From NCBI GenBank assembly GCA_963383645.1, contig OY726565.1:40389944-40453943 (forward strand): a stretch of 64,000 nucleotides of DNA, given 5' to 3'. The notes beneath the pieces are model-generated. The model was not told the DNA's origin and did no database searches. It saw only the letters and a list, made by a program, of their open reading frames with translations. Both the position numbers and the translations under genes were made by a program. Source of the DNA: Muscardinus avellanarius. Taxonomy: Eukaryota > Chordata > Mammalia > Rodentia > Gliridae. How positions within the stretch are numbered: position 1 is the first letter of the stretch; each line of letters starts with the position of its first letter. This document shows positions 45,075 through 55,515 of this stretch, piece after piece.

Positions 45075-45098
45075 GTCTTTGATCCATCAAAGACTTGG
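45071..45098 (-). repeat. 13-bp inverted arms at the inner L1's 5' junction
   Basis: CCAAGTCTTTGAT (45071-45083) and ATCAAAGACTTGG (45086-45098) are perfect inverted copies separated by two bases. The first arm belongs to normal ORF2 sequence; the second abuts the outer ORF1. This is the signature of a tiny 5' inversion or template switch during insertion. Confidence 0.85.
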
Positions 45099-45965
45099 AT
45101 TTGATCTTCTAGAAATCTCTGATTTTCTGTTTTATCAGGTTCTGATGTTGTGGGGTTGTGCACATTCATTACTCCAGTGTTATTTCGGAGGTTTGTGCCT
45201 TCTCTGGGTTCTTCCCTTGGGTCACTATGGCTTCACTTAAGGTGCTCTGGATCTCAAGTCTGTATTATCTCAGACCCCACTACTCCTTTACTGGGTTGTA
45301 TCACAGAGTCTCCGACCCAGGGAGTCGATAGAGGCTGCTTTAAACTATGGGGGGTGCCAGGTTGCACGTTCTCCTATGGTGTGATATCTCTGCCACCACC
45401 ACTCCCTCACTGGGTCAAGTCCCAGGAGGCCCAATACTGCGATTTCTCCTCTGTGGCCCGCAATTTGACTCACTGTTCTTGAGTACGCAGATGTAGCTGT
45501 ACTGGACTTGGTGAATTCACTGCTGCTGCCGCCGCCGGTGGCAATATGGCGCCTCTGCCACGCCCTCGGCCATGAGGCTGGCGTATATTTTCTTCTCTGG
45601 TTTTGATTTCCACTCTGAATCCCTGCAGCGTGTGCTGAGCTCAGCCACTGGGAGCTTTAAATGCTGTCTGCGCCGAAAGATCCCGCCTGGCTGTTCCGCA
45701 GCGGCTCACCTCGGCTTGCTGTAGCCGTCCGCTGAGTTCGCCGCTGCCGCCGGCAGTATGGCGCTGCTGCCGCGTCCTCGGGCGCATGTGTCTCCTCTGT
45801 GGCCCTGAGCTCTGTTCTCAGTCCGCTTTCTCTCTGGAGCCTGGTGGGTTTTTTTGTTTTTCTGGTGATGGTGTTTTCTGGCTATGAAAGGCGCTCTTTT
45901 TGTGGTAATGGAGATTGGTTGTTAGCGGGACTCTTAAGCCCCGCTTTTCTCGGTCGCCATCCTTT
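45099..45965 (-). mobile_element. Outer L1: GC-rich 5' UTR and start of ORF1
   Basis: The minus strand begins AAAAAGGATGGCGACCGAG (45965 down) and runs through a CpG-rich 5' UTR to the ORF1 beginning (ATGAATGTGCACAACCCCAC, ATCAGAACCTGATAAAACAG), matching 56370-56430 of the plus-strand L1. A GCCGCCGG ... ATATGGCGC motif occurs twice (about 45531-45572 and 45747-45786). Confidence 0.8.
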
Positions 45966-45985
45966 TTAAATAAAACAGTAGTATG

Positions 45986-46027
<42 letters not shown>

Positions 46028-46230
46028 TACTAGGGGGTAGAATCCAGAGGCTTTCTACCTCCAGGCTACAATCCCAGACCCCTTTTATATATATATTTTT
46101 TTGAAACAGGGTTTCACTAAGTTGCTGAGAGCCTCACTAAGTAACTGAGACTGGCTTTTAACCTGCATGATCCTCCTGTCTCAGTTTCCCCAAACACGGG
46201 GATTACAAGCATTAGCCACCATGCCCGGCT
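45986..46230 (-). mobile_element. Composite SINE with GT/AC tail, 14-bp TSD
   Basis: Inverted type 1 SINE whose tail has become a GT microsatellite (45987-46026). Flanked by AAAACAGTAGTATG at 45972-45985 and 46231-46244. Confidence 0.9.
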
Positions 46231-46244
46231 AAAACAGTAGTATG

Positions 46245-46318
46245 AATAGGTCTGGGAGTATAGTCCGGAGGTAGAAAAGCCCTTGGGTTCCACCCTTAGT
46301 ACCACACACACAAAAAAA

Positions 46319-46358
<40 letters not shown>

Positions 46359-46495
46359 AAAAGAAAAGAAAAGAAAAAAAAAGAAAAAGAAAACAGGATC
46401 TCACAAAGCAGCTGAGACTGGAACAAACCTACAGTCATCCTGTCCCAGTTACCCAAGAACTGGGATTGCAGGCATGTGTCATCATACCTGGCTTG
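46245..46495. mobile_element. Half SINE, (GAAA)n run, inverted B1 body
   Basis: Forward ID half (ATAGGTCTGGGAGTATAGTC to TTAGTACCAC) with no B1 head to its left, GAAA run 46316-46380, inverted B1 body 46392-46495. Confidence 0.75.
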
Positions 46496-46567
46496 GAATC
46501 TTCCTTAAAGTGTAGCACAGGATTTGATGCTTAGTAAATATTTGCTGAATTAAACCAAAAGATTAAG

Positions 46568-46762
46568 CTGGGCGTGTTGGCCCAGGTTTATAATCCCAGT
46601 ATTTAGGAGGCTGAGACAGCAGGATCTTAGGTTCAAAGGCCACCTCAGCAATTGGTGAGGTTCTCAGCATTTTAGTGAGACCCTGTTTCCAAATAAAAAA
46701 TAAAATGGTCTGGAGTGTACCCTAGAGGTAGAAGGTCCCTGGGTTTCATTTCAGTACCACGA

Positions 46763-46814
<52 letters not shown>

Positions 46815-46972
46815 AAAGGAAATAGTGCTGGGGGGTAGCTTAGAGAGAGATAGAATGCCCCTGGGTTCAATCTCCAGCACACACACACACACAAAAAAAA
46901 GATTATTATAGGCTGAGGCTCAGAGAACTAAAGGATAGTGTGGGCTTGGACAAATCACTTCACATTCTGCAA

Positions 46973-47028
<56 letters not shown>

Positions 47029-47205
47029 GCTGAGGATTGAACCCCGGGCTTTTCTACCTCTGAGCTACACCCACAGCCCTATTTTGTTTTTAAGTTTGAA
47101 AGAGGGTCTAAGTTACTGAGGCTGTCCTCAAACCTGCAATCTTCCCATCTCTGCCTCCCAAGTAGAAGGATTGCAGACATTTTTTTACCACACTCAGCTG
47201 CATAT
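46568..47205. mobile_element. Forward composite with (GAAA)n tail, ID tail, GT run, inverted composite
   Basis: Forward composite 46568-46760 with GAAA run to 46817; ID tail 46822-46880; GT run 46975-47024 forming the tail of the inverted composite 47026-47203. Positions 46915-46970 may be an old MIR scrap. Confidence 0.75.
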
Positions 47206-47367
47206 TGATTTTAAAATGGGGCATGGAACCCTATAAATCATATGGCAATAATGCATAACACAACCTTTTTCCACAGAACCATAAAAAAATAAAGTTGAAA
47301 GAGACTAGAAAGTTTTTTGCAGCATCTCACACATCTTATTTTCATGGTAATAAAAAGCCTGATATAC

Positions 47368-47600
47368 GCCGGGCGTGGTGGCGCACACTTGTAATCCCAG
47401 CATTCGGGAGGCTGAGACCTGGAGGATCGCGGTTCGAGGACAGCCTCCGCTACTTAGTGAGGCCCTCTGCAACTCAGTGAGACCCGGTTTCAAAATAAAG
47501 AATAAAAAATAGGGCAGGGGGTGTAGCTCGGAGGTCAAATGCCCCTGGGTTCCATCCCCAGACCCGCAAAAAAATAAATAAATAAATAAATAAAAATAAT
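47368..47600 (+). mobile_element. Well-preserved type 2 composite SINE
   Basis: GCCGGGCGTGGTGGCGCACA head, GCATTCGGGAGGCTGAGACC, GAGACCCGGTTTC, GGGCAGGGGGTGTAGCTCGG, CCCAGACCCGC end, AAAT tail. One of the least diverged copies, hence probably young. Confidence 0.9.
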
Positions 47601-47672
47601 AATAAAAAGCCTGATGTAGCCTTAGAAATTTAGAGAGGCTCTCAGCAATTTAGTGAGACTTTTTTCAAAATA

Positions 47673-48220
47673 AAAATATAGGAGCCAGGCATGGTGGTGC
47701 ACGCTTGTAATCCCAGCATTTGCGAGGCTGACATAGGATCACAGTTCATGGACAGCCTCAGCTACTACTCTTTTTATTTATTTATTTTTACGGTACTGGA
47801 AATGGAACCCAGGAGCATTCTATCTCTGAGCTACACCCTCAGCCCTATTTTTTATTCTTTATTTTGAAACAGGGTCTCACTGAGTTGCAAAGGGCCTCGG
47901 TAAGTAGCAGCTGAGGCTGTCCTCGAAGTGCTATCCTCCAGTCTCAGCCTACCAAATGCTGGGATTACAAGTGTGTGCCACCATGCCCGGGTAGCCTCAG
48001 CTACTACTTAGTGGTGAGGCCCTTTGCAACTCAGTGAGACCCTGTTTCAAAATAAAGAATAAAAATTAGGGGTGGGGATGTAGCTCAGATGTAGAATGCC
48101 CCTGGGTTCCATTCCTAGTACCACACATACACACACAAAAAGAATAAAAAATAGGGCTGGGGGTGTAGTTCGAAGATAGAATGCCCCTGGATTCCATCCC
48201 CAGTGCCACACAAAAATAAA
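47673..48220 (+). mobile_element. Forward SINE split by an inverted SINE, 14-bp TSD
   Basis: The forward copy (47686-47768, 48008-48125) is interrupted by an inverted composite (47769-47993) bounded by GCCTCAGCTACTAC at 47755-47768 and 47994-48007. A second ID tail follows at 48150-48212. Confidence 0.9.
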
Positions 48221-48224
48221 ATAA

Positions 48225-48675
48225 AATAAATAGGGCAGGGTATGACCGCGCACAATAATACTTGGGAGGCTGAGACAGGAGGATTGCAGGTTCAAGGACA
48301 GCCTCAGCAAATAGTGAGACTCTCATCAATCTATCAAGACCCTGTTTTATTTATTTATTTTTTTATTTAATGGTGGTACTGGAGGTGGAACCCAGGGGAT
48401 TTCTACCTCCAGGCTATATCCCAGCCCTATTTTATAATTTATTTGAAAACAGGGTCTCACTAAATTGCTGAGAGCCTATCTCAGTAGCTGAGGCTGACTT
48501 CGAACCTATGTGATCCGCCTGTCTCAGCTTCCCAAGCGCTGAGATTACAAGTGTGTGCCACCATGCCCGGCTAAGACCTTGTTTTAAAATAAAAATTAAA
48601 TAGGGCTGGGGGTGTAGCTCAGAGATACAATGCCCCCTGAGTTCAATCTCCAGTACCATACACACAATAAAAAAG
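48225..48675 (+). mobile_element. Second SINE-in-SINE pair
   Basis: Forward copy (48235-48349, 48587-48670) interrupted by an inverted type 1 copy (48350-48572). AAGACCCTGTTTTA (48336-48349) and AAGACCTTGTTTTA (48573-48586) are the TSD with one mismatch. Confidence 0.88.
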
Positions 48676-48824
48676 CTGATGTGTTTAAAAAAAATTTTTA
48701 ACTCTATTTTGAGGAAAACACTGTCCAGAGAATGAAAAGCCAAGCCACTGCCTGGGGGGCGGGGGGCAGAGATCTTTGCAAAAGACATATCTGATAAGGA
48801 ACTATTGTAAAATAAATACAAATT

Positions 48825-49245
48825 TTTTTTTGCGCATCTGGGGATGGAAACCAGGGGCATTTGACCTCCGAGCTACACCCCCTGCCCTATTTTTTATTCT
48901 TTATTTTGAAACAGGGTCTCACTAAGTTGCAGGGGGCCTCACTAAGTAGCTGAGGCTATCCACGAACCGCGATCCTCTTGTCTCACTCAGCCTCCCGAAT
49001 GCTGGGATTACAAGGGTGCGCCATCACGCCCGGCTTTACAAAGAACTTTTTAAAACCAACAATAAGCCGGGCATGGTGGCGCATGCTTGTAATCCCTGAG
49101 TTTGAGAGGCTGAGACAGGAGGATCACACAGGTTTGAAACCAGCCTTAGCTGGCTTAAGAGACCCTGTTTCCAAATAAAATATAAAATAGGTCTGGGAGT
49201 ATAGCCCGGAGGTAGAAGGCCCCTGGGTTCCATCCCCAGTACCAC
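48825..49245. mobile_element. Inverted type 2 copy and forward type 1/3 intermediate
   Basis: Inverted type 2 copy 48830-49036. The forward copy 49062-49245 has the short linker (CCTTAGCTGGCTTAAGAGACC) with the ancestral ID end (GGCCCCTGGGTTCCATCCCC). Confidence 0.85.
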
Positions 49246-49276
49246 CACCACCACACACACACACACACACACACAC

Positions 49277-49336
<60 letters not shown>
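49243..49336. repeat. CCA/CA/TA compound microsatellite
   Basis: CACCACCACC then CA repeats to about 49279, then an uninterrupted AT repeat to 49336. It forms the tail of the preceding SINE. Confidence 0.95.
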
Positions 49337-49338
<2 letters not shown>

Positions 49339-49339
<1 letters not shown>

Positions 49340-49745
49340 TTGTAATCCCTGCGCTTGGGAGGCAGAGACAGGAGGATCACGCAGGTTCGAAGCCAGCCCC
49401 GCGCGCTAGCTTAGGAGACCCTGTTTCCAAATAAAAATGTAAAAATAGGTCTGGGAGTGTAGCCCGGAGGTAGAAGGGCTTCCAGGAACCCCAGTACCAC
49501 CAAAAAAAAAAAAAAAAAACAAAAAAAAAAAAACAAAAAAAAACAAAAAAAGAAGAAGAAAGAAAGAAAAAAAAAGAAAAAGAAAACCAACATGACAGCA
49601 TACCCCTGTAATCCCAGTACTTGGGAGGCTAAAATAGGATGATCTCAAATTAGTGGCCAGCAACCAGCAATCATGATTAGGGAGACCCTTCATCAGATAA
49701 AAAATAAAAATGGCTGGGGGTAGCTCAGTGGTAGAGCACCACTTA
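49339..49745 (+). mobile_element. Type 3 SINE, A/GA-rich run, decayed composite
   Basis: Type 3 copy 49339-49500 (GCCCCGCGCGCTAGCTTAGG linker, GGGCTTCCAGGAACCCC tail); A-rich and GAAA stretch 49501-49585; forward composite 49590-49740 with ID GGTAGCTCAGTGGTAGAGC. Confidence 0.8.
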
Positions 49746-49807
49746 ATACTTAATACATTTCCCATTGCCCTCCCCCCCTCAAATACACACAAACAATAAG
49801 GAAACAA

Positions 49808-50310
49808 GCAGGGCACAGTGGCACACAGCTATAATCCTAATTAGGAAGCTGAGACAGGAGACTCTCAGGGTCACAGCTAACCTCAGCTACTTAGTTAGGA
49901 CTTGTACAACTTAGTGAGACCCTGTTTCAAAATAGGGCTGGGTGTGTAGCTCAGAAGTAGAATGCCCCTGGGTTCAATCCCCAGTATCATAAACAAACAA
50001 ACAAATAAATAAATTGGCTGGGGTGTAGCTTAGAAGTAGAAAGCTTCTGTTTTTTTTTTTTTTTTTTTTTTTTAGGTTCTGGGGATGGAACCCAGGGGCA
50101 TTCAACCTCCGAGTTACACCCCCTGCCCTACTTTTTATTCTTAACTTGAAACAGGGTCTCACTAAGTTGTGGAGGACCTCTATAAGTAGCTGAGGCTGTC
50201 TGTGAACCGCAATCCTCTGGGCTCAGCCTCTCGAATGCTGGATTACAAAGGTACTCACACTACCATGACTGGCCTGAAAGCTTCTGGTTCAATCCCTAGC
50301 AACAAAAATA
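49808..50310 (+). mobile_element. Forward composite, then ID tail split by an inverted type 2 SINE
   Basis: Composite 49808-49990. The ID tail 50013-50049 and 50287-50305 is interrupted by an inverted type 2 copy 50050-50275, TSD GAAAGCTTCTG at 50039-50049 and 50276-50286. Confidence 0.88.
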
Positions 50311-50331
50311 TAAATAAATAAATAATTAAAA

Positions 50332-50783
50332 CTGGGCATAGTGATGCATACCTGTGATTCCAATACTTGAGAGGCTGAGACAGGAAGATCACAGGTTTGA
50401 AGAGAGTCTCATCAGTGAGACCCTTATCAATCGAGCAAGATCCTGTTTCACAAGTCAGGCATGGTGGCACACAGTTTGTAGTCCCAGCATTAGGGAGGCT
50501 GGGACCAGAGGATTGTGGTTCTCAGACAGCCTCAGCTACTTAGCCCCTCCACAACTTAGTGAGACCCTGTTTCAAAATAAAGAATAAGCCGGGTGTGGTG
50601 GCACACGCTTGTAATCCCAGTTTTTGGGAGGCTAAGACAGGAGGATCGCACAGGTTTGAAGACAGCCTAAGCTACTTAGTGAGGCTCTCAGCAACTTAAT
50701 GAGAACCTGTTTTCAAATAAATTATAAAATAGGGCTGGAGTGTAGCCCGGAGGTAGAGAGCCCCTGGATTCCAGCCCCTAGTA

Positions 50784-50819
<36 letters not shown>

Positions 50820-51000
50820 GCACGCACACACAAATATATATATATATGGCAGGGTGTGTAGTTCAGCGGTTGAATGCCCTGGGTTCCATCCCAGACCTGA
50901 AAAAAAAAAAAAAAAATCCTGTTTTACAACAAAAGGAGGGTTGGGCTTAATTTGGAGGTAGAATGTCTTTGGGTTTAATACCCAGCATCACAAAAAACAA
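50332..51000 (+). mobile_element. Forward SINE series with CA microsatellite
   Basis: B1 bodies 50332-50455 and 50456-50586, type 1 composite 50587-50785 with CA/CACG and TA run to 50848, type 2 ID tail 50850-50905, ID tail 50935-50992. Confidence 0.75.
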
Positions 51001-51054
51001 ACTCTAAGATGTAAAAAACTAGAGTGAATTCAGATTTTCTGAATACAGATTTTT

Positions 51055-51525
51055 TTTTTTTTCTGGAACAGTATGTAACATACATTTATTTATTTATTTA
51101 TTTATTTATTTATGGTAATTCACCCTCTGAGCTATAGCCCTTGTCCAATTTTTTTCTTTATTTTGAAACAAGGTCTCACTAACTTGCAGAGGGCCTCACT
51201 AAGTAGCTGAGGCCTACTATGAACCTGTCTCAGCCTTCCAAGTACTGAGATTACAAGCGTGCGCCACCACGCCCGGCTCTTATTTATTTATTTATTCATT
51301 CATTCATTTATTTATATTTTTTATTTTTGTGGTACTGGGGATGGAACCAGGGGCATTCTACCTCCAAGCTACACTCCCAGCCCTAATTTTTATTCTTTAT
51401 TTTGAAACAGGGTCTCACTGAGTAGCAAAGGGCTTAAGTAACTGAGGCTATCTGTGAATCTGTGATCCTCTTGTCTCAGCCTCCCAAATGCTGGGATTAC
51501 AAGCATGTGCCACCAAGCCCGGCTT
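51055..51525 (-). mobile_element. Two inverted composites with TTTA runs
   Basis: TTTA tail 51085-51112 and partial composite to 51278; TTTA/TTCA run 51279-51325 and composite to 51523. Confidence 0.8.
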
Positions 51526-51569
51526 AAACTCTTATTATGAATGTTGGTAGAAATTGGGGTTTTCTAGAT

Positions 51570-52092
51570 CAGGTGTGGTGGTGCACACTTGTAATCCTAG
51601 CATTGGGAAGCTGAGACAGGAAGATTGGGTTCGAGGATACCCTCAGTTACATAGTGAGACCCTTTACAACTCAGTGAGACCCTGTTTCAAAATAAATTAA
51701 GCCGGGCATGGTGGCGCATGATTGTAATCCCAGCATTCTGGAGGCTGAGACAGAAGGTTCGCGGTTCACGGACAACCTCAGTTACTTAGTGAGGCCCTCT
51801 GCAACTCAGTGAGACCCTGTTTCAAAATATAGACTAAAAAATAGGGCAGGGGGCATAGCTTGGAGGTCAAATGCCTCTAGGTTCCATCCCAAGACCCCCC
51901 CCCACACACACACACAAAAATAGGCTGGTTGTGGTGGCACACACTTGTAATCCCCTGTTTGGGAGGCTGAGACAGGAGGATCTAGCAGGTTTGAAGCCAG
52001 CCTCAGCTACTTAGTGAGGCTCTCAGCAACTTAGTGAAACCCTGTTTCCAAATAAAATATAAATTAGTTCTGAGAGTATAGCCGGGAGGTAG

Positions 52093-52151
<59 letters not shown>

Positions 52152-52275
52152 TAGGGTGTAGCTCAAAGGTAGAATGCTCTTGAGTTCCATCCCTGGCACT
52201 GCAAAAAAAAAAAAAAAAAAAGACTAAAAAGACTGGGGGTGTATCTCAGAGGTACAATGCCCCTGCTTCCATCAG
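51570..52275 (+). mobile_element. Forward SINE series with a long TA run
   Basis: B1 body 51570-51690, type 2 composite 51700-51915, type 1 composite 51930-52095 whose ID tail breaks off at GGAGGTAGAAA into a TA run (52096-52148). ID tails follow at 52150-52200 and 52232-52275. Confidence 0.8.
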
Positions 52276-52277
52276 TG

Positions 52278-52373
52278 CTGAATAATAATAACAACAACAA
52301 CAATAATAATAATAATAGTAATAATAATAATAATAAGAAGAAGAAGAAGTAGATGAAGAAGAAGAAGAAGAAG
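52278..52373 (+). repeat. AAT/AAC/GAA triplet microsatellite
   Basis: Mixed AAT and AAC triplets grading into GAA triplets (52335-52373), at the end of an ID tail. Confidence 0.9.
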
Positions 52374-52454
52374 TTGTCAGTATTGGTTTGTCAATTGTAA
52401 CAAATGTGCAAACTAGTACACTGTGTTAATAATAGAGAATAGAGAAAAGATCTG

Positions 52455-52864
52455 AGCATGATGACACCATATGTCTTTAATCCCAGTACTTGGGAGATTG
52501 AGACAGGAGGAACACAGGTTTGAGGCCAGACTCAGCAACTTAGTGAGACCCTGTTTGAAAATAAAAAATTAACCCAGCTGGGTGTGGTGGCACATGTTTA
52601 TAATTCAGGAGGCTGAGACAAGAGGATCGAGGTTCGCAGACAGCCTCAGCTACTTAGTGAGGTCTTCCACAACCTAGTGAGACCCTGTTTCAAAATTAAG
52701 AATAAATATAGGGCAGGGGGTGTAGCATGGAGGTTTAATGTCCCTGGGTTCTCTCCCCAGATTTACAAAAATAAATAAATACAAGTGTGTGCTACCATAC
52801 CTGGCTCGTATTTTTTATTTTTATTTGGAAATTATGGCTATACATATTTTCATTTTCTTCTATG

Positions 52865-52913
<49 letters not shown>

Positions 52914-53095
52914 TGAACACAGGGCATTCTACCTCTGAGCTACACCCTCCAACCCTATTTTTTTTTTTTTTTTTGAAACTGGGTATCTCTTGGTTGATGA
53001 TAGCCTCACTACTTGCTGAGCATATCCTCAAACCTGCAATCCTATCTCAGCCTCCCAAGTACCATCCAGGCATGTGAATCACACCCAGCCTTTGT
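52455..53095. mobile_element. Forward SINEs, GT run, inverted composite
   Basis: B1 body 52455-52565, type 2 composite 52577-52770, GT run 52870-52911, inverted composite 52912-53092. Confidence 0.75.
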
Positions 53096-53424
53096 CATTA
53101 TACGTAGTTGACTAAGGCAAAGAAGTAGCCGGAACAAAAAGAACCTCACAGTGGTCTGTAGTAGTGGAGGTTTCTTAGAATGCCAGTGTCTTCCTTCAAA
53201 GTGAGTTCTGCCTCCTCAGAAAAAAGCCCAGCCTTTCTGTGTTGAGTTAGACTGAGCACACTTACCTCGTTTTTAACCTCACCAAACTCCTATACATTGT
53301 AAGTCCACTTGAATCCTGGTTCATGAGGTGTCATAGCCACTTTATGGAAATAGGACAGAAATGGCAGGCATTCACATCGTGTATGTTTCTTTTGCTCACA
53401 CATGTATTTTTTTTTTTTTTCGTG
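53096..53424. other. Single-copy intergenic sequence
   Basis: No gene or repeat recognised. Confidence 0.5.
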
Positions 53425-54152
53425 GTACAGGGGGGTGGAACCCAGGGGTTTTTCTACCTCCGGGCTATACTCCCAGTACCTATTTTTTATATTTTATTTA
53501 GAAACAGGTCTTACTAAATTGCTGAGAGCCTCACTAAGTAGCTGAGGCTGGCTTTGAACCTGTGCTATCCTCCTGTCTCAGCCTCCCAAGCACTGGGATT
53601 ACAAGCGTGCGCCACCACGCTCAGCTTGCACATGTATTCCTATTGTTCCATTCAATTTAAGAAATAGAAGCTTAATCATAAAACTATTAAGAATTTAGCC
53701 AGGCGTCGTGGCAAATGATTGTAATCCCAGCATCCAGGAGGCTGAGACTGGAGTATCGTGATTCGTGGACAGCCTCAGCTACTTAGTGAGGCCTTCTGCA
53801 ACTCAGTGAGACCTGTCTTCAAAATAAAGCATAAAAAATAGGGCAGAGGGTATAGCTCGGAGGCTGAATGCCCCTGGGTTCCATCCCCAGATCCCCCCCC
53901 CCCCCGCCACACACACAAAAAAATGCTGGCACTTTTTTTTTTTTTTTTTTTTTTGGTGCTGGCAATGGAACCTAGAGGCTTTCTACCTTTGTGCTACACT
54001 CCCAGACCTACTTTGTATTTTATTTGGAAACAAGGTCTCACTAAGTTGCTGAGAGCCTCACTAAGTAGCTGAGGCTGGCTTCGAACCTGTGTGATCTTCC
54101 TGTCTCAGCCTCCCAAGTACTGGGATTACAAGCGTGCGCCACCACGCCAGGC
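53425..54152. mobile_element. Inverted, forward, inverted composite SINEs
   Basis: Inverted type 1 53427-53625 (flanked by GCACATGTATT/CACATGTATT, a likely TSD), forward type 2 53698-53920, inverted type 1 53950-54152. Confidence 0.85.
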
Positions 54153-54154
54153 CG

Positions 54155-54562
54155 GCACATACTTTTAATCCCAGTACTTGAGAGGCTAAAACAGGAGGAT
54201 CACAGGTTTGCAGCCAGCCTTGGCAATTTTGTGAAACCATCTGCAACTTAATGAGAATCTATTTTAAAATAAAGAAATAAAACAGGGCTGGGGGCGGGCG
54301 TGGTGGCACACACTTGTAATCCCAATGCTTGGGAGGCTGAGACAGGAGGATCACACAGGTTCAAAGCCAGCCTCAGCTACTGAGTGAAGCTCTCAGCAAT
54401 TTAGTGATACCCTGTTTCCAAATAAAGTACAAAATAGGGCTGAGGGTATAGAATGGAAGTAGAAAGCCCCTGGATTCCACCCTAATACCACACACACACA
54501 AATAGGGCTGGGGTATAGCTTGGAGGTAGAATGCTCCTAGGTTCCATTTCCCAGTAACACAC

Positions 54563-54604
<42 letters not shown>

Positions 54605-54804
54605 AACAACAATAAGTGCCGGGCATGGTGGCACATGCTCGTAAACCCCACGCTTGGGAGGCAGAGACAGGAGGATCGAGTATATTTGAAGCCAGCCTTG
54701 CAGGCTTAAGAGACCCTGTTTTTAAATAAAATATATTTTAAAAAAATAGGTGTCTGGGAGTGTAGCCTGGAGGAAGAAGGGTTTCCAGGACCCCAGTAAC
54801 ACCA

Positions 54805-54850
<46 letters not shown>
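54155..54850 (+). mobile_element. Forward SINE series including a type 3 copy with (AAT)n
   Basis: B1 body 54160-54280, type 1 composite 54296-54485, ID tail with CA run 54503-54600, type 3 copy 54620-54805 (short linker GCCAGCCTTGCAGGCTTAAG), AAT run 54807-54850. Confidence 0.8.
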
Positions 54851-54857
54851 TTAAGCC

Positions 54858-55515
54858 AGGAATGGTGCTGTAAACCTATAATCTCAATACTTCAGAAGCT
54901 GAGCCAGGGAGATTGCAGGTACAAAGCCTGCCTCAGCAATTTAGGGAGGTTCTCTGCAACCTGGCAAAACACTGTTTTCAAATAGAAAATAAAACTGGTC
55001 TGGAGGTATAGCTTGATATAGAATGCCTCTGAGCTTAATCTCTTATAACACACACATACACACAATTAAAAATTATTATTAAGACTTTAAAGGTGGCAAC
55101 AACAAGCCAGGCATGGTAGTGCATGCCTGTAATCCCGGTTCGTGGAAGGCTGAGAAAGGAGGATTACAAATTCATAGTCAGCCTTAGCAACTTAGCAAGG
55201 CTCTTTGCAATTTAGACTCTATTAAAAAAAAAAATTTAAAAACTGGGCGTGGTTGTGTATGCCTGTAATCCCAGCATTTGGGAGGCTGAGACCAGAGGAT
55301 TGAGGTTCACAGACAGCCTCAACTACTTAGTGAGGCCCTCTGCAACTTACTGAGACTCTGTCTCAAAATAGAAGAATAAAAAATAAGGCAGGGGTGTACC
55401 CTGGAGGTCGAATGCCCCTGGGTTTCATCCTCAGACCTGCAAAAAAAAAAAAAAAAAAAGTAGAGCTGGGGATGTAGATCAGTGGTAGAATGCCCTTGGG
55501 TTCAATCTCTAGTTT
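54858..55515 (+). mobile_element. Forward SINE series
   Basis: Composite 54858-55055, B1 body 55108-55232, type 2 composite 55243-55458, ID tail 55465-55515. Confidence 0.8.

Larger units (their letters stand above)
43189..45098 (-). mobile_element. Inner L1: 5'-truncated copy inserted in the outer L1's ORF1
   Basis: Reading the minus strand: end of ORF2 (45086-44145), about 40 bases of 3' UTR, a captured antisense old-L1 segment (44104 to about 43520), the rest of the 3' UTR, then CACCAATAAAAAATAAATT and an A-run at 43190. Both flanks are outer-L1 ORF1: AGAAGATCAAAT on the 5' side (45110-45099) and AATCAGGAAAATAC on the 3' side (43188 down). These two pieces are contiguous in the plus-strand L1 (GAAGATCAAATCAGGAATAT). 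Confidence 0.85.
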
